Assembly (NCBI GenBank): GCA_020524525.2
Contig: CP129018.1
Span: 3,104,115 to 3,168,114 of the forward strand
Source: Bacillus tianshenii
GTDB lineage: Bacteria > Bacillota > Bacilli > Bacillales > Bacillaceae_N
Length of the DNA stretch: 64,000 nt
Direction: 5' to 3'
In this document: piece after piece, positions 26,075 through 34,662 of the stretch
Layout of the letters: the number at the start of each line of letters is the position of its first letter
Numbering within the stretch: the first letter of the stretch is position 1
The notes under the pieces: model-generated
The model's database searches: none
What the model saw: the letters and a program-made list of their open reading frames with translations, nothing else
Told to the model about the DNA's origin: nothing
Translations under genes and position numbers: made by a program

Positions 26075-26347
26075 TTATTTTACAAGTGTTTCAGTCTTTG
26101 CTGTTTGCTGGTACTTCATCTTTGTTGCTTCACCGCCTCGTAAGTGACGGATTGATTTATGATAATCTAAGATCTCCTTTACTTCATTTGCCAAATCGGG
26201 GTTAATTGCAGGTAGCCGCTCCGTCAAATCTTTGTGGACGGTACTTTTCGACACACCGAACTCCTTGGCTATCACGCGAACTGTTTTTCTCGTCTCCACG
26301 ATATACTTGCCAATCTTGATTGTACGTTCTTTGATGTAATCGTGCAC
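26075..26347 (-). CDS. spoIIID: Stage III sporulation transcriptional regulator SpoIIID
   Basis: A 90-residue DNA-binding protein with helix-turn-helix VRVIAKEFGVSKSTVHKDL and basic C-terminal region HKSIRHLRGGEATK. It acts in the mother cell during sporulation, turning sigma-E genes off or on and helping sigma-K expression. The start is GTG at 26347, eight bases after GGAGGG; this gives VHDYIKERTIKIGK as the N-terminus, matching the family (known). The frame could be read further upstream but without a site. I did not find a convincing sigma-E promoter in the upstream 300 bases. Confidence 0.95.
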   Translation of the reverse strand: MHDYIKERTIKIGKYIVETRKTVRVIAKEFGVSKSTVHKDLTERLPAINPDLANEVKEILDYHKSIRHLRGGEATKMKYQQTAKTETLVK

Positions 26348-26656
26348 ACCACTCGCCCTCCCTGGATTGGATGTGAGAAGTGTGAAATGAGACCTTGTGT
26401 GAAGCTCGAAGAACCAGTGAAGCTCGTTCACCTAAGAAAAACGAAAGCATCCATCTGACACCCCTGTTTTTCAAGCGGAAAATATGCTACAAACACTCTT
26501 CGAAGTCTACCCACGCTGCTCACCTCAACCACTCTCTTTGTCAGGTTTATAACAGTTTATTAACCAAAGAGTTCCAATATGCTAAAAAGTCAAGGAGGAC
26601 AAGGGTTTTCGCGAAAAAAAGACTCCAAACTCACTAGCAGTTTGAAGTCTCTCTCG
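26348..26656. other. Intergenic region upstream of spoIIID
   Basis: About 309 bases hold the spoIIID control region and the exonuclease-gene terminator. No conserved promoter is certain; GCATATTTT-like sequence near 26480 is only a faint sigma-E -35 resemblance. No coding sequence is seen. Confidence 0.5.
26614..26650 (-). terminator. Terminator of the exonuclease operon
   Basis: AGACTTCAAACT and AGTTTGGAGTCT (one mismatch) flank a seven-base loop and are followed on the minus strand by TTTTTTTC. Confidence 0.8.
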
Positions 26657-27319
26657 TTAAAATGACAGCGAACGTGTTTGACTGTCTGTTTCTTTCAATA
26701 ATTCGCCCCACGTGTTACAGCCTCTATCCTGGAACAGGCGTAACAGCTCACTATATAAATGGGCGGTTGTTAACGCATCACCGATTGCGCTGTGACGCTC
26801 ATAGATACGCGTGCCGAACGCCATCGCATAGCGTTCAAGCTCACGCATTTCCCATGAAGGTGCAAGGAAGCCAATTAAGTCGAGTGTATCAACGGTTGTC
26901 GGCTTCTTGAAGGCAAGCTTCTGCCTGCGGAGCTCATTCTTCAGCACCATAATGTCAAATTCAACGTAATGGCCGACAAGAGCAATACTTTCGTTACTTT
27001 GCACGAAGTCAAAGAAACGTTCGATCGCTTCCTGAGGCCCACTCGCTCCATCTACTTTATCTTGTGAAATCCCTGTTAACTCAACAATTTGCTGCGGAAT
27101 TTCACGCTTCGGGTCGACATAGATTTGGAATGTTTCTTTATCCAGCACGTCGAACCCTCTCATATTCACCGCACCGATTTCAATCATCCGGTCAGTGGTG
27201 GCAACTTGAAACCCCGTCGTTTCTGTATCATAGACGGTAAAATTCAATTCTTCTAACGGCTTATTCAATGGAATGGACTCATCTAATGGACAATTTAATG
27301 ATTTTCGAAGCCAGAACAA
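26657..27319 (-). CDS. DnaQ-like 3'-5' exonuclease (DEDDh)
   Basis: A 220-residue protein with the three exonuclease motifs: ExoI YDTETTG (Asp31, Glu33), ExoII GHYVEFDIMVL, and ExoIII RHSAIGDALTT with the DEDDh His. It resembles the proofreading epsilon/PolC exonuclease module without a polymerase. The start is TTG at 27319 after GGGGAG. It lies 33 bases behind the cNMP/CBS/DUF294 gene, a pairing that often accompanies an acetate-type symporter in Bacillus; the link between nuclease and transporter is not understood. Confidence 0.85.
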   Translation of the reverse strand: MFWLRKSLNCPLDESIPLNKPLEELNFTVYDTETTGFQVATTDRMIEIGAVNMRGFDVLDKETFQIYVDPKREIPQQIVELTGISQDKVDGASGPQEAIERFFDFVQSNESIALVGHYVEFDIMVLKNELRRQKLAFKKPTTVDTLDLIGFLAPSWEMRELERYAMAFGTRIYERHSAIGDALTTAHLYSELLRLFQDRGCNTWGELLKETDSQTRSLSF

Positions 27320-27352
27320 GCTTTCTCCCCCTCCCTTGTTCTACATTCTTCG

Positions 27353-29299
27353 CTAAGCCCGCAGTGCAAAGTCTGCAAGCATCTGACTTTGCAGCTCACG
27401 GAATGTCTTTAATGTGAGATCGAGATCGTCTTTCTCACGTGTTGTAATATGGGCAAATTGAAGAACGGACGATGTTTTTTCGCCCCGTTTATGTTGTTCA
27501 TATTTCTGACGGACATAAATTTTCATAATTTCGTTGAATGCAATTTTCAAATCAGCCGCAAAGTTTTCTGAGATAACCCCGCGGGCAACCAAGCCTGAAA
27601 TACGCTGCAGCGGTGTTCCTTCAACGATACCGTGGGCAAGCGAAAGAATTTGCAGGCTATGGTGAAAAGGAAACAGAATTTCCTTCTTCATATCGATCTT
27701 CTTGCGGTCCATGCGAAATAAGGCACGGAATGGATGTTCGAGCGATGGCACTGGGTGTTCCTTCTCCACTTCGGCCATTCGGTATAAGAAGATTTTCGAA
27801 CGCTCCAGCTGGTCTTCAATCTGACGAATAAACTGCTCATGCAGATCGTCATCACCATACAGCTTGCGGAAAGAGAAGAAGTTCTGTGCAAGCAGGATAT
27901 TGTCATTGGTTGTCTGCATAATCCATTGGCGCAGACGGCTGTTCCAGCGCGTTAATGAACCGCGCCACATCTCTTCACTTGCCATCATTTTTCCAAGACA
28001 TCGAGCATAGCCAGCCGCTTCAAGGAATGAGACAATCTCAACCCCAAGCTTCTCGAAGTAAGCTTTAATTTCCGCTGCCTGCTCCTCTGTTCCATCTTCA
28101 TAGACAAGAAAATGGTCTTGGTCTGTTAAGATAAACTGTTCGCCGCGCCCTGAGCTTCCCATCTGATACCAGCAAAACGCAACAGGCGCTGTAAGTCCTT
28201 CTCTTTCCTCTAATGACTGCACCGCCAGCTGTACGCAGCGCGTAACAAGTCTGTCATACAAGTTCGTAATCACTTCTAGAGCGTGCGTCATCGGCACTTC
28301 ATCATTGATCATCGTCTCTAAGACGGAGTAGATCGCTGTTTTCACCTCTGGCAAGCTTTCCTCTGCCGCATGCTCAACCTTCTGAATTGTTTTCACCATG
28401 CTTTCGTTCCGCTTGCGCATTAAGTCATCGAACGTGACAACCCCGACGACTTCATCTTCTTCATTTACAACAGGCAGATGCTTAAAGCCGCTAAGAAGCA
28501 TCATCGTAAGTGCATCATAATAATAAGCAAAAGGTGAAACAACCTTTACGTCCGAGGTCATAATATCAGTGACAGTTGCACCGAGCGGCTTTTGCTTCAC
28601 AATTAGTCGTTTGACAAGGTCTTGTTCTGTAATAATCCCAACAAGTTCTTGACCTCTCATCACTAAGATCGAGCTTGTCTTATGATTGACCATTAGTGAA
28701 GCCGCTTCCTGGACCGTGCTGTCAGCTTCAATTGTTAACGGCGGCGATGTCATCAAATCCTGTACGCGCATCATGAACCGTTCACTCTCACCAGTCCGTC
28801 GCGCTAACTGAACCTGCTCGGCTAATGATGTGTAAATGTCCTTCAAGCGGGATACTGAGCTCCGCAAAAGGTACTCTTTCACCTCATTGTCATCCCAGCG
28901 CCTTTCAATCACTTCAAATGGAATGAACAACCCTGTTGCTTCTTCAACTGTCCGTGACGCCACCAATTCTTCATAACGTGATGTCGCCGAAACGCCTAAG
29001 AAATCAGCCATACTCGTAAAGCCAATCAGCTCACCAGACTGAACAACCTCCAACACTTCGATCTGATCTTCTTCATGATGATGCAAATAAATTTCCGCTG
29101 TTCCCTCTAGTAGTAAAATTAACCCGTCACGCGATTTGCTTACTTGAAAAATCACCTCATGCTGAGCATATTCTTGAATGCTACACAACTCCAAAAGCTC
29201 CATAACTTGGCTTAAGGCCACCCCTTTAAAGAAGGGGTGACCTTTCACAAATTGATATACACTTTCCTTATCCAATCTTTGTTTCTTCTGGGTCTTCAT
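27353..29299 (-). CDS. Cyclic-nucleotide-binding / CBS / DUF294 nucleotidyltransferase-like signalling protein
   Basis: About 648 residues. The order is a cNMP-binding domain (about 20-130), two CBS domains (about 175-300; VQDLMTSPPLTIEADS and VTDIMTSDVKVVSP), a DUF294 nucleotidyltransferase-like domain (about 335-480) with GSSGRGEQ near 378 followed by TDQDHFLVYED, and a DUF294_C domain to the end. Such proteins sense adenine nucleotides and are thought to control the neighbouring symporter or metabolism (inference). The start is ATG at 29299, nine bases after GAGG; it overlaps the symporter gene end by 32 bases, so the genes are translationally coupled. Confidence 0.85.
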   Translation of the reverse strand: MKTQKKQRLDKESVYQFVKGHPFFKGVALSQVMELLELCSIQEYAQHEVIFQVSKSRDGLILLLEGTAEIYLHHHEEDQIEVLEVVQSGELIGFTSMADFLGVSATSRYEELVASRTVEEATGLFIPFEVIERRWDDNEVKEYLLRSSVSRLKDIYTSLAEQVQLARRTGESERFMMRVQDLMTSPPLTIEADSTVQEAASLMVNHKTSSILVMRGQELVGIITEQDLVKRLIVKQKPLGATVTDIMTSDVKVVSPFAYYYDALTMMLLSGFKHLPVVNEEDEVVGVVTFDDLMRKRNESMVKTIQKVEHAAEESLPEVKTAIYSVLETMINDEVPMTHALEVITNLYDRLVTRCVQLAVQSLEEREGLTAPVAFCWYQMGSSGRGEQFILTDQDHFLVYEDGTEEQAAEIKAYFEKLGVEIVSFLEAAGYARCLGKMMASEEMWRGSLTRWNSRLRQWIMQTTNDNILLAQNFFSFRKLYGDDDLHEQFIRQIEDQLERSKIFLYRMAEVEKEHPVPSLEHPFRALFRMDRKKIDMKKEILFPFHHSLQILSLAHGIVEGTPLQRISGLVARGVISENFAADLKIAFNEIMKIYVRQKYEQHKRGEKTSSVLQFAHITTREKDDLDLTLKTFRELQSQMLADFALRA

Positions 29300-30942
29300 G
29301 CATCCATACCTCACCGTCTTTATAAGTCATTTGTTCTGGGTAACGCAGGTCAATAACTTCTTCCTGAATTTTCTGAGAAGGTGCTTTTGTCATTAAAGAT
29401 ACAACAACGTTAGCCAAAATACCTGCTGTTGCACCAAAAATTCCTGCGCCTGTGTCGATAATTCCCAAAATTGTGAAGCCGCCGAATTTCGCAGCAAAGA
29501 TATAAGCCAGTGTGACAGTCAAGCCTGAAATCATACCTGCAACAACCCCAGGTCCATTCGCTCTCTTCCACCATACACCGAGAAGCAGTGCCGGGAAGAA
29601 GGAACCAGATGCAAGCGCAAACGCCCAAGCAACAATTTGCGTAATCGCACCAGGCGGGTCAAGTGCAACAAGACCTGCAACAACTGTCGCAATAACAATT
29701 GACCAACGACCAACAAGAAGACGTTTCTTATCTGTCGCTTGCGGATTAATCGTACGATAGTAGATATCATGTGCTAATGCTGATGAAATCGCGATCATAA
29801 GACCGCCTGCTGTTGATAATGCAGCCGCCATCGCACCTGCAGCCATAAGACCAATTACAAAGATTCCTAAGTTTGCAATCTCTGGTGTTGCCATTACGAC
29901 AATATCATTACTAATTGTAATCTCTGTCCATTGAAGAACGCCGTCACCATTTCCATCTGCTAATGCAAGCTTACCTGTATCAATCCAAGCCTGTGTCCAA
30001 GCTGGTAATGAGCTAATTGCACTTCCAGCAACTTGCGTCATCAAGATAAAGCGTGAGAATGCCGCATAAGCTGGTGCTGAAAGATATAGCAAACCGATGA
30101 AAAGAAGTGCCCAAGCACCGCTCCAGCGAGCAGCTTTCATTGTTGCAACTGTGAAACGAACAATAACGTGAGGAAGGCCTGCCGTACCAGCCATCAGCGT
30201 GAACATTAACGCAATGAACTGCCACTTGGACCCATTTTCAAATGGTGTAAAATATTCTGAGAGGCCGAGTTCCCCTGTCAATTTGACCAATTTCATTCAC
30301 AACTTCCCCATAAGAAAGCCATGGAATTGGATTTCCTTTTAATTGCATTGACATGAAGATAACTGGAACAAGGTAAGCAATGATTAACACGATATACTGT
30401 GCAACCTGTGTCCACGTAATCCCTTTCATTCCACCTAGTGATGCGTACGTTGCAATCAGCACAACCCCGATTAATGTACCAATCTTCGCATCTACTTCTA
30501 GCAAACGTCCGATTACAACCCCTGAACCAGACAATTGCCCGATTGAATATGTGAAACTAATAATGATTGTGGCAGCCGCAGCAAGCAAACGTGCCGTATT
30601 ACTGTTGTAGCGGTCACCAATGAACTCTGGTACCGTATAGCGTCCAAATTTACGTAGTTGAGGCGCTAATAAGAATGTGAGGAATAAGTAACCACCTGTC
30701 CAGCCCATCAAGTAGGCTAAACCATCATAACCGAGAATCATAACAGTACCTGCAAGACCGATAAATGACGCAGCACTCATCCAGTCTGCCCCGATTGCCA
30801 TACCGTTATAGATTGGCGGTACACCGCGACCTGCAACATAGAAATCAGATGTTGCTTTCGCTTTGTTATAAATAGCAATTCCAATATACAGTGCAAAAGT
30901 AGCAACTATAAGACCGGTTGATACAAGAAATTGAGCGTCCAA
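29268..30942 (-). pseudogene. Sodium:solute symporter (acetate/ActP-like), frameshifted
   Basis: Two overlapping frames together encode one SSS-family transporter of about 550 residues. The front (30942-30238) has KATSDFYVAGRG and GADWMSAASFIGLAG; the back (from about 30275 to 29268) has LMAGTAGLPHVIVRFTV and ARWSGAWALLF. The frame changes in a run of four C on the plus strand (30272-30275): removing one base gives NEIGQIDRELGLSEYF and restores a continuous protein. No other damage is seen. It is therefore either a very recent mutation or a sequence error. The start is TTG at 30942 after AAGGGGGAG. The operon includes the small subunit gene upstream and the CBS protein downstream. Confidence 0.85.
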
Positions 30943-31024
30943 TGATACTCCCCCTTTAAAAGTTGACCAAAATTGTAATGCAGTTCTCCCCCCTGCATCT
31001 ATTTCTGTCTAAAACTTTCTTGAA

Positions 31025-31327
31025 TCAGTGGTCTAGTACTTTGCCACTGCTTATTGTTTTATTTTTCGATTCGTCAATTCCAAACTTGCGGTCAATCGCA
31101 TCACTTACGATTGCATTAACAAATAATAGAATGATAAAGACGACAATTGCACCTTGCGCTCCCATGAAGTAATGGAATGGCATTCCGTTAATCGTCATAC
31201 CTGAGAACATATTTGCTCCAATAACAACGCCGAATGAAAGAATCATCCCAATCCCAATGTAAATGATGATGCTTGTCGTTCTTGCCCGAAAGTAAGCATC
31301 TGCTACTTGCTTGTCAATCTTTCTCAA
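31025..31327 (-). CDS. DUF4212 sodium/solute symporter small subunit
   Basis: A 100-residue protein with two membrane helices and the family signatures KIDKQVADAYFRAR at the start and FMGAQGAIVVFIILLFVNA in the second helix, ending IDRKFGIDES. It accompanies SSS-type acetate/solute symporters and probably helps assembly or activity. The best start is TTG at 31327, seven bases after GGGGGAG; an ATG 30 bases upstream lacks a site. It lies 82 bases before the large subunit gene. Confidence 0.8.
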   Translation of the reverse strand: MRKIDKQVADAYFRARTTSIIIYIGIGMILSFGVVIGANMFSGMTINGMPFHYFMGAQGAIVVFIILLFVNAIVSDAIDRKFGIDESKNKTISSGKVLDH

Positions 31328-31412
31328 CTTATCTCTCCCCCTTGAATGTAAAGTCATCACATAGCAATCCAACAACTGCCGTCACTTCCCTTTGTCCATC
31401 ACCCCCTTAAAG

Positions 31413-31595
31413 CTACTTTAGACTAAAGATAAACTGTACCGTTTCCCAAAACGGCATCGGCACCATTGCAACTTTGATAACCATATAAGCAAACAGTGCA
31501 GCAAACGGTAGTGCAAAGAAAATTTGTTTTTGTTTTTTCAATGCATACACAACTGAGAACACTGTGATTGCGCCAAACATTATGACAATCCACAT
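31413..31595 (-). CDS. Small membrane protein at the head of the symporter operon
   Basis: A 60-residue protein with two predicted membrane helices (about 2-18 and 24-44) and a KKQKQ turn, ending PFWETVQFIFSLK. The ATG at 31595 follows GGGGGAAG. It is the first gene after the two cre sites and precedes the DUF4212 gene by 85 bases, so it is probably part of the transporter operon. The family is not recognised. Confidence 0.65.
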   Translation of the reverse strand: MWIVIMFGAITVFSVVYALKKQKQIFFALPFAALFAYMVIKVAMVPMPFWETVQFIFSLK

Positions 31596-31672
31596 ATACT
31601 TTCTTCCCCCTGTATATCTTAAGTTTTTATATAACTTTATTAACGTGCTAAAGATAATGATCATGTGTATTC

Positions 31673-31688
31673 ATGATAACGTTTTCAT
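31673..31688. promoter_or_regulatory. CcpA cre site (proximal)
   Basis: ATGATAACGTTTTCAT fits the broad cre consensus WTGNNARCGNWWWCAW at every position. It lies 78 bases upstream of the small membrane protein start, a place suited to repression. Confidence 0.6.
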
Positions 31689-31807
31689 TTATGTAGAACA
31701 GGATAATTTCATGATGTTTTTTTTGCAGATGAGAGGTTGGCTTACTTTGTTTATATGATGAGCTACTAAGAAGTATTCGAAAAACATTGGCCAAGTGGAT
31801 AAATTTG

Positions 31808-31821
31808 TGTAAGCGTTAACA
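31808..31821. promoter_or_regulatory. CcpA cre site (distal)
   Basis: TGTAAGCGTTAACA matches the cre consensus TGWAAGCGYTWNCA at all positions. With the proximal site it suggests carbon catabolite control of the symporter operon. Confidence 0.7.
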
Positions 31822-32022
31822 TTAGGTGAACGGGAAAGCTCTCCAATACGGAGAGCATTTGTTGAAATTTTCTGTTAATTGTATTTCATATGATATATGA
31901 GGTTATGACCTACCGTCAATATATTTTTTTGCACTTTTGTTATAAAATTTTGCAAATGAGATTAAAATCCAAAAAAATAATCAGCTATTGAGAACAATAA
32001 TTGCTGCCTAGTTAATGCTTAT

Positions 32023-32328
32023 TTATTTATACCTGGAGGCACGCCGTTCCTTTACGATCAGTGTTGCCACAACAGCAACAACCGCTATGACTACCAGCGC
32101 TAAAACGAATAAAACAGAGGTCTCATACATATTCACATCACCATTCAAGTTGGTTGTGTCCGAGGGTGAAAGATTTAACGAAGAGGAAATCGATGGCTCT
32201 GAACTAGCCCCACCTGAAGACGAAGAAGATGAGCCTTTCCGACTGAACCCATAATAAAGCACAAAGCCCCAAATCCCTACACTCATTGGGAGCAAAATAA
32301 TTAACAGGGTTATTTTTATTTTTTTCAT
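32023..32328 (-). CDS. Two-helix membrane protein with Ser-rich outer linker
   Basis: A 101-residue protein with an N-terminal helix (about 7-27), a Ser/Gly-rich segment (GSSSSSSGGASSEPS ... SDTTNLNGD), a second helix (about 70-91) and a basic end. No family is recognised. The ATG at 32328 lies ten bases after GGAGG. The Ser-rich loop would be outside the cell if the N-terminus is inside. It stands alone between the symporter operon and spoIIQ. Confidence 0.6.
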   Translation of the reverse strand: MKKIKITLLIILLPMSVGIWGFVLYYGFSRKGSSSSSSGGASSEPSISSSLNLSPSDTTNLNGDVNMYETSVLFVLALVVIAVVAVVATLIVKERRASRYK

Positions 32329-32558
32329 CAAAGGCGCTCCTCCGTTCCCACTTATCTAATATTATGATATCCCGAACCCCCTCACTCCGTAAGCGGCTTT
32401 CCACCTAGGACATTTTACATATATTAACTCTGATGATTCTAATGAAGGCGGTGTGAGCGAAGCCTGCTCTTGCTTCCGTTCAACGCCCCAATGAAAGGGA
32501 AGGCTCTGTTTCAGTGATACCTATTAACAACCTTAGCGCAGCTCCGCCCCTTTTCCAT

Positions 32559-32589
32559 TAAAAAACCGTAAGCGGAATCCCGCTTACGG
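32559..32589 (-). terminator. Terminator of spoIIQ
   Basis: CCGTAAGCGG and CCGCTTACGG are perfect 10-bp arms with a four-base loop, followed on the minus strand by TTTTTTA, just after the spoIIQ stop. Confidence 0.9.
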
Positions 32590-32596
32590 CTCTGTT

Positions 32597-33418
32597 TTAT
32601 GCACCTTGGTTGTCTGTGTCAGTTGCTTCTTCTTGCTCTTGTGGTTGCTCTGTCGGTTCTTCCATAACAGGTTGTTCTTCTTGCTTCTCATCTTCTGTTA
32701 CAGATTGCTGTTCTTGCTGTTTCGCATCTTCCACTAATTGTGAAAGCGGCTTATTCAAGTAATCAACAGGGTTAACCGCTACATCATTTGAACGAATTTC
32801 AAAGTGTGCGTGAATACCTGCTTCTTGATTGTAGACATTACGGCCAGCTGTACCAAGTACTTGACCTTGTTCAACTTCAGCACCTTGTTCAACTTTAACG
32901 TTTTCAAGGCTTTGGTAGACTGTTACAATTCCATCTTCGTGTTCAATTTCAACAACATTGCCAAGCAATGAATCTTTTTCAGCTTTCACGACTGTACCAC
33001 TTGCTGATGCGACTACTTCAAATGCTTCCCCGTTTTCTGTTGCAAGATCGATTCCTGTGTTTTGGTAGTAAGTATTATTATAGAAAACGAGTGCTGCTTG
33101 CTGTTCTTCAGTCGTTGCGTCATAGTCGTAGAAATGCTTTTGAATGAACACACTGTTTTCGTTTTCTGCTGGCATTTGGAAGAATTCCTCTGCCATGTTA
33201 ACAGGTACAGCTTCTTCGTCGCTGTAAGACACATCTGATTGACTTGGCTCTTCTACTTCAGCTGGAGATGTTTGGTCGTTACTGTTTTGGAACCAAAGCA
33301 CTCCTGTCAGAATTAATGCTGCACTTGCTAAGTAGATTGCTGGAAAGACCCATTTTTTTCGAAGATAAGACTGAACCTTTGAACCTTGAGAAAGATTTTG
33401 TTTTTCTTCATCTCTCAT
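32597..33418 (-). CDS. spoIIQ: Stage II sporulation protein SpoIIQ (degenerate LytM/M23 domain)
   Basis: A 273-residue forespore membrane protein: one membrane helix (about 25-43) and an outer LytM-type domain (about 115-225). It joins SpoIIIAH across the intermembrane space during engulfment. The first zinc ligand of active LytM enzymes is replaced (Asn120 in YYQNTGID), while Asp124 and the HAH motif (His203, His205) remain, as expected for the inactive Bacillus type (known). The C-terminal 45 residues are Glu/Gln-rich and longer than in many homologues. The RBS is GAGGTGA. A sigma-F-like promoter lies directly upstream. Confidence 0.92.
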   Translation of the reverse strand: MRDEEKQNLSQGSKVQSYLRKKWVFPAIYLASAALILTGVLWFQNSNDQTSPAEVEEPSQSDVSYSDEEAVPVNMAEEFFQMPAENENSVFIQKHFYDYDATTEEQQAALVFYNNTYYQNTGIDLATENGEAFEVVASASGTVVKAEKDSLLGNVVEIEHEDGIVTVYQSLENVKVEQGAEVEQGQVLGTAGRNVYNQEAGIHAHFEIRSNDVAVNPVDYLNKPLSQLVEDAKQQEQQSVTEDEKQEEQPVMEEPTEQPQEQEEATDTDNQGA

Positions 33419-33438
33419 GTTTTATCACCTCACGAATC

Positions 33439-33467
33439 ATTCTGATCAGATCGGAGGTGTTATATAC
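33439..33467 (-). promoter_or_regulatory. Candidate sigma-F promoter of spoIIQ
   Basis: On the minus strand GTATA (33463-33467), 15 bases, and GATCAGAAT (33439-33447) match the sigma-F pattern GYATA-N15-GGNNANANT with one difference. The leader would be very short, starting near the RBS. Confidence 0.5.
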
Positions 33468-33529
33468 ATTTTGCAAAAACTTTTTTTCGTTTATTTTTCG
33501 ACAAATCTTTTGACTTTATGCATCGTTAC

Positions 33530-34555
33530 TTATTTTTTCGCTGTGTACTTTGCGGCGAACGGTTCAATTGAAGAAATATTTGTGCCTTGATAATAATGAG
33601 CGATGATCTCTTGCACTTCTTTGCCTTCTGAAGCCATACCATTCGCCCCGTACTGACTCATGCCAACTCCATGCCCCCAGCCGCGCGTCGTTACAACAAT
33701 TCGGTCACCACTTCGAGATAATGAAAAATCAGATGAGTTCAAATCAAGCTTCGTGCGCACATCACGACCGCTAAAGACTTCACCATTAATAGAAACCTTT
33801 GCAATTCGCTTTCCTTCTGTTCGTTCAATCACATTTCCGACCGCTTGATTTGAACCGAGCTGCACGCCAAGCTTCTTTTCAAATTCTTTTACTGGAAAAA
33901 CTTTTGTAGCTGTGAATTTCGGTGATGTTTTGTCCCAAGGACTCTCTACACTGCGTAGATAAGGAAACGGATTCTGCCAATAATCCTCAGAATTCTCGGT
34001 ATATCCGTTACTTGTCGAAAAGAAAGATGCCGTAATCGGTTGACCCTTATACGTGATCACTTTTCCTTTCGTTGCTTCGATTGCTTCATGTATCCGCTCC
34101 ATCTTCCATTCATAATCCGCTCCCCAAATCTTCTTCAATTCGGCAGGACTCTTATACACTTGGTGCATGACGGTATCAGTGACAAGCGCTCCTTCTGGAA
34201 GACCAATTTTCTCATCATTCATCATTTGCTTCACAATATACGTTCGTGCAGTAAGGGCTTGGGCCTTCAATGCCTCTAGCTCAAACTCCGCCGGCATTTC
34301 CGAAGCAACCACCCCTGCTACATATTCTTCAAGAGGTACATTCTCGATGAGTTGGGCATTACTTCGATAGACAGCAACCTCCACAGCGGGGGCTGAGGTA
34401 GTTGTTTGTTTCTGAGAAGCTGCTGGTGTTGCTTCAGGCACAGGTTCTGGCCCTGAAACCTCTGATTTAAAAGGTATAACAAGCAAGCTTGGTAAGACCA
34501 ATACAACTGCAAAGAAAATTGCGGCGAGGATAAGTAAAGGTTTCCATGCTCTCAT
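33530..34555 (-). CDS. spoIID: Stage II sporulation protein SpoIID (lytic transglycosylase)
   Basis: A 341-residue mother-cell membrane protein with an N-terminal helix (about 7-27) and a SpoIID domain. The catalytic Glu is in GVVASEMPAE (Glu86), followed by LKAQALTARTY; GWGHGVGMSQYGA near the end is the other family hallmark. It cuts glycan strands stripped by SpoIIP during engulfment. The RBS is GGAGG. It lies 107 bases behind murA, as in B. subtilis; sigma-E control is expected but a promoter could not be fixed. Confidence 0.93.
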   Translation of the reverse strand: MRAWKPLLILAAIFFAVVLVLPSLLVIPFKSEVSGPEPVPEATPAASQKQTTTSAPAVEVAVYRSNAQLIENVPLEEYVAGVVASEMPAEFELEALKAQALTARTYIVKQMMNDEKIGLPEGALVTDTVMHQVYKSPAELKKIWGADYEWKMERIHEAIEATKGKVITYKGQPITASFFSTSNGYTENSEDYWQNPFPYLRSVESPWDKTSPKFTATKVFPVKEFEKKLGVQLGSNQAVGNVIERTEGKRIAKVSINGEVFSGRDVRTKLDLNSSDFSLSRSGDRIVVTTRGWGHGVGMSQYGANGMASEGKEVQEIIAHYYQGTNISSIEPFAAKYTAKK

Positions 34556-34623
34556 TCATCCATTCCTCCAATTCAATATCGCTTGCACTAATATTGCTAT
34601 GGGGATGGACAACCTTTTAGAAC

Positions 34624-34656
34624 AAAAAAAGAAGAAGCCTTTGAATGACTTCTTCT
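34624..34656 (-). terminator. Terminator of murA
   Basis: GAAGAAG and CTTCTTC arms with an 11-base loop, followed on the minus strand by TTTTTTT. It separates murA from spoIID. Confidence 0.7.
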
Positions 34657-34662
34657 TCTTTC

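Larger units (their letters stand above)
31596..32022. other. 427-bp control region of the symporter operon
   Basis: It holds two CcpA-type cre sites (31673-31688, 31808-31821) and a hairpin GCTCTCC-AATAC-GGAGAGC (31838-31856) that may end the 32023 gene. Minus-strand CATATAAAC near 31755 may be a -10 but no good -35 is seen. No coding sequence. Confidence 0.6.

Noticed and set aside
34556-34640. Sigma-E promoter before spoIID
   Set aside because: CATAGCAAT is near the -10 consensus but has an extra base, and no acceptable -35 lies at the right distance.
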